DNA of 64,000 nt from Alviniconcha marisindica (lineage: Eukaryota > Mollusca > Gastropoda > Provannidae). Shown in pieces: positions 12,426 to 24,300 of this stretch; the first letter of the stretch is position 1; each line of letters opens with the position of its first letter. The notes beneath the pieces are model-generated. The model did not search any database, was not told the origin of the DNA, and saw only the letters and a list, made by a program, of their open reading frames with translations. The stretch covers positions 27,501 to 91,500 of the forward strand of contig JABMCL010001430.1 in NCBI GenBank assembly GCA_018857735.1, read 5' to 3'. The position numbers and the translations under genes are program-made.

Positions 12426-13149
12426 AAGAGAGTGGCCCCCCCCCCACCAACCTCGGTCCCTGCTAGTACGTCTCCACAGACATCTCAGCATTAAACAAGT
12501 CTTACGAACAAATCCTCAAAGGTCTGGAATGCTTTCAACACTGATTGCATCACTGTGTGTAACAAGTTTCCAAAATGAGGAGAGACAGCATCTCCCCTTC
12601 CCCCACACATAAACACTGAATCTTGAGTAACACTGTAAGACATCATCAATACAAACTGCATTTTACAAAGTAGGTTACATGTCCTAACATCTACGACAAC
12701 ATGACCACGTATCTAATCTCATCAACACAACAGCAAATGCATAATCAATTCCAACCACAGATTAAAATCCCATCCCACATGAACAGCAACCGGTAGCTTA
12801 AAAAATATCAACAACAACAAACACTGTACACATATCTCTATCCCATCTAAAGAAAAACTGGTTAACTTAAAAAAGAAAGAACAATAAACGCTGCATACAA
12901 TTATCTATCTCACTGCAAGAAAAAGAACCACAGGCACAAGGCTCAGCTGCAATAAGTTCACACACACGAAGTAGGAAACAAAAAACACCGTCTGCCTGCG
13001 TACCCTGTACAAAGCGTGAAACAACCAGAGACCCAAACCAGGAGACGCCTGAAGACACACGTTTGGCAGAGCTGTGCACGGAGGACCAACAGACATCCCC
13101 GGGAGTGAAAAGCTGACGCTTCAGAAAATCCCAGGGATTCACAGAAAAA

Positions 13150-13199
13150 AGGTCAGGTCAAGGTCAACTGAAGGTCACATCAAAGGTCAAGAAGGTCAG
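13150..13199 (+). promoter_or_regulatory. Cluster of six AGGTCA hexamers
   Basis: Six AGGTCA sequences in the same orientation lie within 50 bp, with spacings of -1, 0, 6, 6 and 4 bases. AGGTCA is the canonical nuclear-receptor half-site, and direct repeats of it bind receptor dimers. The site lies 3' of ATF6. Function is inferred from the motif only, and a small degenerate minisatellite is an equally good explanation. Confidence 0.35.
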
Positions 13200-14484
13200 T
13201 ACTCCTGAGGAGACCCAGGGGGCCCAGTGCCCAGGACAACTGAAAGGTTCTGACTTTCTATGACTAATTTCAAGCGGAGTCCTGGCAGTGACATCTTTCA
13301 CGGGGGGAAAAACAGAAATAAACGCTTAACAGAACAGCATGTGAGAATCAGACATGTGGGCTGACCAAAGTGATGTCACGTTGGGAAGAGCATCGTGGTC
13401 GTCATCAGAGAAAGAGACAAAAACAGGAAATTTCTTTTTTGATTTAGGTGGCCCACTTCCAGCCCTGAATCACAAAGAAGATGCAAGGCACTGTCCCAAC
13501 ATTTCTGATGCACAAGACTAGTCTCATTCCCCCCCCCCCCCCCCCATCAAAACTGCTTCACAATCAGGGCAAAACATTCATTTGATTTGCACACAAAACC
13601 AATAACAAAACAATTTTTTTTTTAAAGTCAAACTCAGTCAACTTGAAAACTGGCCATGGTCATTAAAACCAGTATGAACGTCCAAAGCTTACTGTGGGTT
13701 AACTGTCACAATCACCACAAAGAGTTTCAAACACCTCCCTTAAACAGCATCTGAGAAAGCGCCAACAGTAACGTCTGTGTTAAGGCACGTCCCAACACAT
13801 CCATCTCCCTTAAAACTGATGCTGTGGTTACTCAAAGTATTATGTTAATAAAAGTCGATCAAGGTCACCAAAGTGACATGTAAAAGGACATTAGTGTCAT
13901 GCAAAATTTGAAAGATCTAGAAAAGCAGACATTAAAGTTTTATCCAAGTCTGAAACCATCTCAGTTATCTTCCTTAAGACCATCTCAATTATCTCCCCTA
14001 AGAACAGGCCAAGGTTATGAAAAGGATAGGGTGCTCATCTTGTTACAATAAGTAACAATCACACGCACCTTAAAGTTAAACTCGATAAGCTAGGAACTTC
14101 ATGAGGAAATACAACTCGCATTCTGACCTTCCTGACATCCCTGTGATTCTGCAAGGTCACCCAAACCACCATGAAAGTGTAAAAAGATCCACAAAGGTTA
14201 TCACCATACAAGGTTTGAAAAATCTTGTTTACATCATCTCTGAAAAAAAGCCACGGTTAAAGGGGCCACCAAGCAAAGAAGCATTGTGGGTCCTAGTAAT
14301 GGGCTTGGAATAATAAATATAACTCTGCATTTTCCCCCATCAATTTACAACCTACTTTGTTAAAAATCAACGTCTCAAAAGATGCCAATCTTCATCTGGC
14401 AGTCTCTATCTGTCTTGGCGCAAGTTCTGTGCACACCATACAACCATGCACCAGTTTACAGTGTCATTTTATCTGAAGCCACAT

Positions 14485-14612
14485 AAGTAGGATGCATGTG
14501 TGTTTAGCTGTAACCTGCCACCTGCACTTTTGGCAGAATCAGGATCTTGTATGTGCTACTGTGGTAACACAGAGGCATTATGTACGCGCATTTTTATACG
14601 AGTCATCAGACA
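14485..14612 (-). mobile_element. SINE 3' segment
   Basis: The reverse complement matches the 3' half of the SINE at 38166-38405. Both share GTGTTACC(A/G)CAGTAG, TTCTGCCAAAA(A/G)TGCAGGTG and ACAGCTAAACACACATGCA. The tRNA-like head is missing, so this copy is 5'-truncated. Confidence 0.8.
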
Positions 14613-15270
14613 CTAGTAATTATACCAATGCCAGCGTATCACATAAAGTCTCAATTTTGTCTGAGACAACAAACAGCAATAAATATGCAACTGCCATGGT
14701 GTATCCATCAATAAATTAAAACAAATACCAGACAGGACTAAAGATCACACGCACAAAGTAAAACATCTCTCAAGACATCACAACAGCAAATGGCTCCATC
14801 ACCCCAGTGGGTTGTTCTCCGAACTAATGGTCGGAGGCAGTCACCTATTTCAATAGTGTGACAATTCATAGTCTTCGCTCCTGGTATGAAAATTTAGACA
14901 CAGCATTTTTTTGCCATGCATTCCTTTTTGTGCTGCCTTTACTACAGAATTCACCACACAAATACAATTCTGTAAAAACAAAACAAACAAACAAACAAAA
15001 TTTCAGTGAGTATAAACAGTTCACTGGAGCTGTTCCAAACTGGAAAGGCAACAGGCTGCAGATCCCCCCCCCCCCCCCCACCCCTCCCATCTCTCTGCTG
15101 CCAGCCACATACAGCCGTAGGTTTTGAGGACCCTCTGTGTCGCTCTTTGGGCTGTATTTTCTATAACAACCTCAATATTGTTTGGACGAGAGAAGAGAAA
15201 TGAAGACCAAAAAAATCTTCACTTTATGATAACCTTTAAAAAAAATAAACATCCCGAGCAGGTGCACCAA

Positions 15271-15671
15271 CTACCTGTGTCTCTTCACCCTCTGTTTGCG
15301 CTGTTGGTTAGCTACAGTGGATCCTCTAGATTGTGATTGCACCTCTGCCGGCCTGCTGCTGTGGCTGGCGCTGCCAGTCTGGTTGCCATGGGACTGCCGA
15401 CTGGAATCGGCAGTCTGGTTGACGTGGTACTGCTGGTGAGCCGAGCTGGCAGTCTGGTTGCTAGGAGGGTACTGCTGGGTGGGGTCAGCAGTCTGGTTGC
15501 CATGGTATTGCTGGGGAGCTGGGTCGGCAGTCTGGTTGCTGTAGGGGGGGTAGAAAGAGTTGCTTGGTGGCTGGGGAAAAACTGACTTGCGGATGTGGAT
15601 GAGCTGGGTGTCCAAGATCTCGCAGTCAATCTGCATCATGCCCACACTGCCCTCTGGTGGCTGCATTGTGT
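15271..15671 (-). CDS. ATF6: ATF6 exon 14 (C-terminal tail with NQT repeats)
   Basis: It encodes residues 701-833. [20 protein letters not shown] matches human [20 protein letters not shown] and keeps the regulatory Cys. Beyond it lie five tandem copies of an NQT-containing unit (about 15375-15541), the last human sequon being a single NQT in the same area. The tail ends in a basic RKQRVKRHR and a TAG at 15271-15273. The acceptor is AATTTTCAG. Confidence 0.93.
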
Positions 15672-15976
15672 CTGAAAATTGGGGAGACAAACAAACCATT
15701 TGTTTTATGACCAATTTTTTTCTTCTAGTCACAGTAATTTACAGTTGGCTGTGGCGGAAACATAGAACACTTTCACACCAACTATACAGTTCACTGTTTT
15801 GAATTTATTCACATCACAAGGCAAGCTTTCAAAGAAGTCCCGGATTTACATCAAATTTTGCGAAACATGTGTCAGACCTGCAGGTGGTGCTGGCTAGTGA
15901 CACATACAAGCGCACACACTAACACGCATGCACACGCACACACACACAGCTCACACATGTGCAGCACACACATGTG

Positions 15977-16030
<54 letters not shown>

Positions 16031-19000
16031 CTCACACACACACACATAGCTCTCACACACAGCTCACACATGTGCAACACACACATACACACACATGTGC
16101 AACACACACACACACACACACAGACACACACACCCTACACACACACACACACACACCCTACACACACACTCACACCCAGACAAATGCCTGTGGAGCTGGC
16201 AATCACAGAAGACAAGTGGTAGTATCTTCAGCTGCCTCGGAGGCAAAACAAAATGTAAGCACTTTGCCCATTACCTACGCACACAAAACACTGCTTACAC
16301 TTTAACCACAGTAGGACAAGACAGGGAAAGGCTAAGACTGGGAAAGACTACTTTCACTCTCGTGGCTACTGCCACTATAGCTGAATCCCCCCCCCCCCCC
16401 CCCCCCCAATTACGGGTCAACGAAGAGCAAAAACTCATGCAAGACAAACTCACCATTCAGCGCCTGACTCATGACAGGCATCACCAGAGACATGCGAGGT
16501 CGTGCCGTTTTGTTGTGGGCTGTGGCTGGTACTAGGAAGTAGTCCTGTAGGCAAGGCAACACACACACACATACACACACATACCACTTTCACTTATTAA
16601 CATAATCAGCAACAACACTGAACCATTTGGCCTGCTATTTTTACCCCCCCTCCCCCCAGCCACCCACCCATTCCCTTCTGCAGATAGTGTGTTAACCCCT
16701 CTTATGAAACTCCCAAACTCTTCATGACCATGGCCAACGCCACATTTCCCAAACTGTTCAGGACCATGGCCAAAAATGCCACATTTCCCAAACCATTCAG
16801 GACCATGGCCAAAAATGGCGTATTCCCCAAACCGTTCAGGACCATGGCCAAAAATGGCACATTTCCCAAACCGTTCAGGACCATGGCCAAAAATGGCACA
16901 TTTCCCAAACCGTTCAGGACCATGGCCAAAAATGCCACATTTCCCAAACCATTCAGGACCATGGCCAAAAATGGCACATTTCCCAAACCGTTGAGGACCA
17001 TGGCCAAAAATGGCACATTTCCCAAACCGTTGAGGAACATGGCCAAAAATGGCACATTTCCCAAACCGTTGAGGACCATGGCCAAAAATGGCACTTTTCC
17101 CAAACCGTTCAGGACCATGGCCAAAAATGGCACGTTTCCCAAACCATTCAGGACCATGACCAAAAATGCATGCATACTAATTAGCAGCAACACTGAACAT
17201 AGGATTACATGAGCCAAGCAAAGATCCTAAGAGTGGCTCATACACACTGATTGATGAGAAAGGTACATAAGTTTCCAAAAGCATACCCACATGTTTAAAG
17301 ACTGTACAAACACACACACACACACTGCCGGGGGGGGCGGTGCAAAAATTTATATGCAGTAGCAATGACTGTAAGACTACAAGAGCCAAACAGAAATTCT
17401 GACGAGTTGCTACCACATTTCACACACAAGGCTAAATCAACAGAGCTAAAGACTGGTGGATTCTGAACAAGTTCGTCAGCGCTTGGATTGTAACTTCCTG
17501 TCAACCGCGCACGGTCCCCCCAGGAAGAGCTTCTGAACAAAACCCTCACAGTAGGTAACGGCACACATTCACTGATGATCAGAGACCTCAGCTGCCATCA
17601 GATGAGGCAAATCACATCCACCTGAACACTGCAATCTGACTCAGATCATGATACAGTCCACCAGCCAATTGCCCCGATATAACCGTAATGGTTGACTAGG
17701 TGTAAAACACCAAGTTACCTACCTACCACCAGCCAACACAGTACACAGCATGTGTATGTGTGTGTGTGTGTGTGTGCGTACATGTGCGTGCGTGCATGTG
17801 TGTGTGCATGTTTGCTTGTTTTTTCATATAATATTTTATGTAAATTGTTTTGGTAGGACTGTGCTTTACATGGGTATAGAATATTGTATTTAGGTTAATA
17901 TGTATCATAAAAGCACTCAGGGCATTGATGAGTGCATGATAAATGTACATTATTAAGTTGGTCAGATCGGACCTTGTGAGAAAATAACTACTGAAGTGAG
18001 CTCAGCGTGCAACTCACTTGTCATGTAACTCTGAGCCCTGTGTCTAATTGGACCAACAAAGTTAAAGTCTTAATGACACACAGAGTCACTCACAGTGTTA
18101 AAGGAGAGGACGTAGAAGGTGTCATTTCTGCGGGGAATAGCGTTGAGGAGTTTCTGTCGTGGGTCATTGTGCTGGAAGAGTTGCACCTGGTAGCTCTGCT
18201 GTCCTTGCCTCCTGCAACCCATCATCAGCTTGTCAACCAACCCATCATCAGCTTGTCAACCAACCCATCATCAGCTTGTCAACCAGCCCATCAGCTTGTC
18301 AACCAACCCATCATGAGCTTGTCAACTAGCCCCTCATCAGCTTGTCAACCAGCCCATCAGCTAGTCAACCAACCCATCATTAGCTTGTCAACCAACCCAT
18401 CATCAGCTTGTCAACCAACCCATCAGTCAGCTCGTCAAACAAGCCACCCACATGTCCATCAACCGCTGCACAAACAGGTCACTAAAGAAAGCCAACAACA
18501 CGTCAATAAACCTATCCACCAGAAAGTCAATAAACCAACCCACCAACAAGTCACTAAACCAGTCAACATATCCACCAACCAATTCATAAACCAACATGAC
18601 ATCTTTACTTGCAGGGTGTTTGAAGCCCTGTCTAACAGGACACATCTTTTACTTGTAGTGTGTCTGAAGCCCTAACAGGACACATCTTCATTAGCAGGGT
18701 GTCTGAAGCCCTAACAGGACACATCTTTACTTGTAGGGTGTCTGAAGCCCTAACAGGACACATCTTTCCTTGTAGTGTGTCTGAAGCCCTAACAGGACAC
18801 ATCTTTATTAGCAGGGTGTCTGAAGCCCTAACAGGACACATCTTTACTTGTAGGGTGTCTGAAGCCCTAACAGGACACATCTTTACCTGTAGTGTGTCTG
18901 AAGCCCTAACAGGACACATCTTTACCTGTAGTGTGTCTGAAGCCCTAACAGGACACATCTTTACCTGTAGGGTGTCTGAAACCCTAACAGGACACATCTT

Positions 19001-21349
19001 TACTTGTAGTGTGTCTGAAGCCCTAACAGGACACATCTTTACTTGTAGGGTGTCTGAAGCCCTAACAGGACACATCTTTACCTGTAGGGTGTCTGAAGCC
19101 CTAACAGGACACATCTTTACCTGTAGGGTGTCTGAAGCCCTAACAGGACACATCTTTACCTGTAGGGTGTCTGAAGCCCTAACAGGACACATCTTTACCT
19201 GTAGTGTGTCTGAAGCCCTAACAGGACACATCTTTACTTGTAGGTGTCTGAAGCCCTAACAGGACACATCTTTACTTGTAGGTGTCTGAAGCCCTAACAG
19301 GACACATCTTTACTTGTGGGTGTGTCTGAAGCCCTAACAGGACACATCTTTATGTAAGGGTGTCTGAAGCCCTAACAGGACACATCTTTATTGCAGGGTG
19401 TCTGAAGCCCTAACAGGACACATCTTTATGTAGGTGTCTGAAGCCCTAACAGGACACATCTTTACCTGTAGTGTGTCTGAAGCCCTAACAGGACACATCT
19501 TTACCTGTAGTGTGTCTGAAGCCCTAACAGGACACATCTTTATTAGCAGGGTGTCTGAAGCCCTAACAGGACACATCTTTACCTGTAGTGTGTCTGAAGC
19601 CCTAACAGGACACATCTTTACTTGTAGTGTGTCTGAAGCCCTAACAGGACACATCTTTATTAGCAGGGTGTCTGAAGCCCTAACAGGACACATCTTTACC
19701 TGTAGTGTGTCTGAAGCCCTAACAGGACACATCTTTATTAGCAGGGTGTCTGAAGCCCTAACAGGACACATCTTTACCTGTAGTGTGTCTGAAGCCCTAA
19801 CAGGACACATCTTTACCTGTAGTGTGTCTGAAGCCCTAACAGGACACATCTTTACCTGTAGTGTGTCTGAAGCCCTAACAGGACACATCTTTATTAGCAG
19901 GGTGTCTGAAGCCCTAACAGGACAGGATAAAAATCCCGACGCCCACAGAGGACTCCCAAAAGCGCTGCCCAGTGAGGGACACACAGGACAGTACCTGTAA
20001 GCCCCGTCCTCCAGGTCTTTGGCGTAGTGCCCTTGCGTGGCGGCCTTCAGCGTGTTCACGGGCATGTAGGGCTTTTTCCTGGCCGGAGGGCGTGCTTTGG
20101 GCGTCTGCTTCTTCAGCTTCACCTCCTCCTCTCGAATCATCCAACCGCGAAGCTGCTCAGCTAGCCTGCAAACATGTGGTCAGTGTACAGGACTTTTCTA
20201 TCATTGGCAGGAGCTGCCACAAGTATCATTTTTGTCATGACAAGTTTTGTTGCAGCAAACACGTTTGTTGCGACAAATACGTGTTTGTCACAACAAAACA
20301 TGTCTTTTGTCGCAACAAAAGTATGCTTGCCATGACAAAACTTTTGTCGCAAAACAACTGTTTGTCACGACAAAATAGTTTTGTCACAACAAATATATAT
20401 TGTTGCGACTAGCATATTTTTGTCACAACAAAAGACACGTTTTGTCATGACATGTTTTGTAAGCTTGTCGCTATAAATATCTGTCACAACAAAACTTTTG
20501 TCACGGCAAAAATATGTTTGTCACGACAAAACTTTTGTTGCAACAAGCATACTTTTGTCACGACAAAAGACACGTTTTGTTGTGACAAAAATTATACTTG
20601 TGGCAGCTCCCGCCAATGATACATTTCAACCGGGTGACAGCGCTCTGGTCTCAGCCCTGACCAAGGCATGCCCCACTACCCAGGAGCATCAAGGAGACAG
20701 ACTGTGTTCATTCTTCCTGGTCCGCTCTCACTCTCAGGATGCGCTTCTTTCATTACAGCTCATGAATGCGTGACTGCGTGTGTATACCTGCGTGCATGTG
20801 TGCATGTATGAACACATGCACGCAGACATACAGATATCCATGTCAGAAGCATGATGAGTTAAGTGCACATGTGGATGCATGCACATGCGCATTTAACTCA
20901 TCATGCTTCTGACGGTGTGAGTGTGTCAAGATGCACTTCTTTGATTATAGCTCATGCATGCATGATTACGTGTGTATATCTGTGTGCATGTGTGCACATG
21001 CGCGCTAACTCATCATGCTTCTTATGGTGTGACAGTGTGAAAATGTATGCTTCTTTCTCCCCAACACCTGCGTTACAAACCTGCGTATTCTTGCATGGAA
21101 ATTTATTACAAATCAAAAACAATCATTCATCCGGTCATAACCGCTACCTGCAACCAAGCAACGCTCCTGTGCCATTACCTGCCTATGCCTGAGCACTGCT
21201 ATGGCAGAGAAACTGAATTTTTAAATCCAGCTCTGCAGGCCCAACTCCACGCAAACAAAGGAGTAAAGGGAGGCTACTCCATTCAGTTCCCTCTCAAACA
21301 TTTTGAGCAAAAGTGCTCTCATCCCATTTTTATTTTCAACACTCCATTC

Positions 21350-21380
<31 letters not shown>

Positions 21381-24300
21381 TTCCAAGTTTCACAGCTGTC
21401 TCCCCCACCCCCCCAATGTCTCACAGCTACCAGGGTTTTTTTTGTGTTTTTTTCACTGCCATAATCAATCCATTGTATCATCCAATCTCTTTCTCTCTCA
21501 TCCAGCAAAAAACCCATTTTGTTGATGGGAAATCCAAGAACTAACTCAGACGCTATCACCACCTAAATCCTTCACCGGCATTACCTGCCTGTGCCCCGGA
21601 TGCTCACCTGGACGACTCGGTGCTGTTGAAATAGATGGGACAGAAATGGGCCGCCACAGTTGACTCATTCAGCATCCCAGAGGACAGCAGGTGCCGTAGG
21701 TCTTTATCAAACTGCAGCACGCGCCGAGCGTGCTCCGCTCCCCACATACGCTCAGCGCTGGAGTCGCCCAGCCTACCCCCACCACCTCCACCATCAAATC
21801 TAGCGGAGTTGTCTGGCAGGGAGAGGAGGTGACGTCCCCTGACGGCGAGGGGTGGGGACTGCCAGGTCTGTGCACTGTTGCCGAACGGTCGGTCCCATGT
21901 CAAGATGGAGCTGGGGACGCCAGAGAGAAATGAGTCTGACGGAGCCATGGTGAACAAAATGTGGCAATATTGGACATTTTCAATCATTTTATTTACCTCT
22001 TTACTGCCTTTCTCACTGCCCTGATATAACCGTACTGGTTGACTGGGCGTAAAACACCAATTTACTTACTTACTGCCTTTCTCAAACTGCTGTCAGTACA
22101 AAATGATCCGTGAGACAGTTTAGAAGTACTTTTACAAAACATTAAAACTCTCAGGAAGTTAATACTCATCAGCAACAATATTTCAACAAAACAATACTCT
22201 CAACTGATACAGCTCGATATCCAGATTACCCAAAGCGCAGCTCTGTAAGTGTAAAGGTTTTCCAGTAATCACACAATCACAGCTTAGAAATGTGCTCCAT
22301 GTTCAGGTCACCTATACAGACTGTGCACAGCCAACAATTCAATCATTTAAAAAAAAAAAAATTGAGCCTATGGTCATTACATGATAGACTCATACCTGAA
22401 TGAACCAAGATTTTAAAGTGATGCACAGCCAACAATTCAATCATTTTTTGTTTGTTTGTTTTTGAGCCTACGGTCATTACATGACAGACTCATACCTGAA
22501 TGAACCAAGATTTAAAGTGATGCAGAGGCCGATGACAAAGATGAACGCCTTCTTGCGAGGTGTGAGTCCCGCTGTTTGTCGCAACTTGCAATTCTGAAAC
22601 ACAGCATTCAGTTTCAATTTTGACATTTATATATTCAATTGATTATACCCCTCAGCAGTCCCTAGTGGCACATTTAGGGGTTTCATACCTGGCTACATAC
22701 ACAGCTGCTGCCAGAAGGCCAGTATTAGCCAGTCCTGCAATGTTTCTAAAGAACCCACTTCCAAGGTGTACCCAGCCATGTTTATACTCAAATACTTCTG
22801 AGGTGTACCCAGCCACGTTTACACTCAAATACTTCTGAGGTGTACCCAGCCATGTTTATACTCAAATACTTCTGAGGTGTACCCAGCCATGTTTACACTC
22901 AAATACTTCTGAGGTGTACCCAGCCATGTTTACACTCAAATACTTCTGAGGTGTACCCAGCCATGTTTACACTCAAATACTTCTGAGGTGTACCCAGCCA
23001 TGTTTACACTCAAATACTTCTGAGGTGTACCCAGCCATGTTTACACTCAAATACTTTTGAGGTGTACCCAGCCATGTTTACACTCAAATACTTCTGAGGT
23101 GTACCCAGCCACGTTTACACTCAAATACAGGTAAGAGCACATTTTTTTTCTCCTGTATTTTCAGAAAAAAACAGGGACAGTAGCGGCAATACTGGCAGTA
23201 TGCAGAAGGTCTGGAAACAGAAGACATCACTATGCCAGGCTCAGGTTTGTATACTGACAGGAACGCTTGTTCCCTCAATGCTTTGGCACTTTCTCCATCA
23301 GCTCTTTTCCATTCTATTTTGTTCCTTGTGAAAATAATCCGTAAATCATTTCAACACTGTTTCCAGAAAAATGGTAAATGCTCGCACTTTGCAGCAGAAA
23401 TGCAAGCCTTGTTTTGCATTGCCGGAGAATTCTGGGCCAAAGACTACACAAACTGCAATACAAAAAAACAACGCTACGGCAGTGAGAAGTTGCAAGACTT
23501 AACTTGTGCCACAGAAAACCCAGGACGGGCATATTCTGGACTGCAAAACATGTCTAGACATTTTTGACGGTATTTATTTTTGTATTTTCAAGTGCTGAAA
23601 ATTTAAGCTCCCATGTCATACAGGTAAGCAGGTCTGTGTACCCTTCAGGTTACACGTGCATGCAGGTCTCTCTTGATCTGGGCTGGGGCAGACACATGCT
23701 TTTGACAAAGGCAACCGAGCGTCATAACAGATCACAAAACATTTGGATATCACGTCATTTATAGAGAAATGTTTTTCATTTAACTTTGTATTCTCAGCAC
23801 TATCAATTCATACCATGCCTTGGATGCATCCAGTTACTGATTCATGTCAGCATTCCACTTTCTTCTTCTTCTTTTTGTTATTTTTATTTCTCTGCATGGG
23901 GTGGGGGGAGTAACTCAAGAATTGGGGGGGGGGAGGAGGGGGGGGGGGTTGGGGGAGGGTATGAGGGCTGGTAGTGATACGGCAGGGGGGGGGGAGGAGG
24001 GGGGATGGAGGGGGTGATGGTGGTATGGTGGGGGGGGGGAGGGTATGAGGGCTGGTAGTGGTATGGCGGGGGTGGGGAGGAGGGGAGGTGGGTGGATGGT
24101 GGGGGGGTGGGGAGGTATGGGGGGGAGGGGGGGGGGGGGGGGGGGGTGGGGGGTTGAGGAGCGGAGGGGGGGGGGGGGGTATGAGGGCTGGTAGTGGACG
24201 GCAGAGGGGGGGGGGTATGAGGGCGGTAGATGGTACAGCAGGGGGGGGGAGGAGGGTATGAGGGCTGGTAGTGGTACGGCAGGGGGGGGGGGGGTATGGG

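Larger units (their letters stand above)
12426..15270. other. 3' flank/possible 3' UTR of ATF6
   Basis: The ATF6 message would enter this region reading leftward from 15270. I see no clear AATAAA on the minus strand close to the stop; a variant CATAAA occurs at 15223-15228. There are no further coding exons. The region contains an AGGTCA cluster (13150-13199), a C homopolymer at 13530 and a SINE 3' segment at 14485-14610. Confidence 0.45.

Noticed and set aside
16702..17217. CRISPR-like regular repeats and long frames
   Set aside because: The units are directly tandem with no unique spacers, in a eukaryotic intron; it is a minisatellite.
18612..19925. Telomeric repeat relic (CCCTAAC in each unit)
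   Set aside because: Only one hexamer per 39-bp unit, with no tandem TTAGGG run; a chance part of the unit is more likely.
18632..20140. Open frames of about 190-250 codons (repeated [13 protein letters not shown])
   Set aside because: Translation of the 39-bp minisatellite. Only the part overlapping exon 11 (19995-20165) is real ATF6 coding sequence.
23232..23567. 111-codon plus-strand frame
   Set aside because: Antisense within an ATF6 intron, no recognisable family and no splice or start support.
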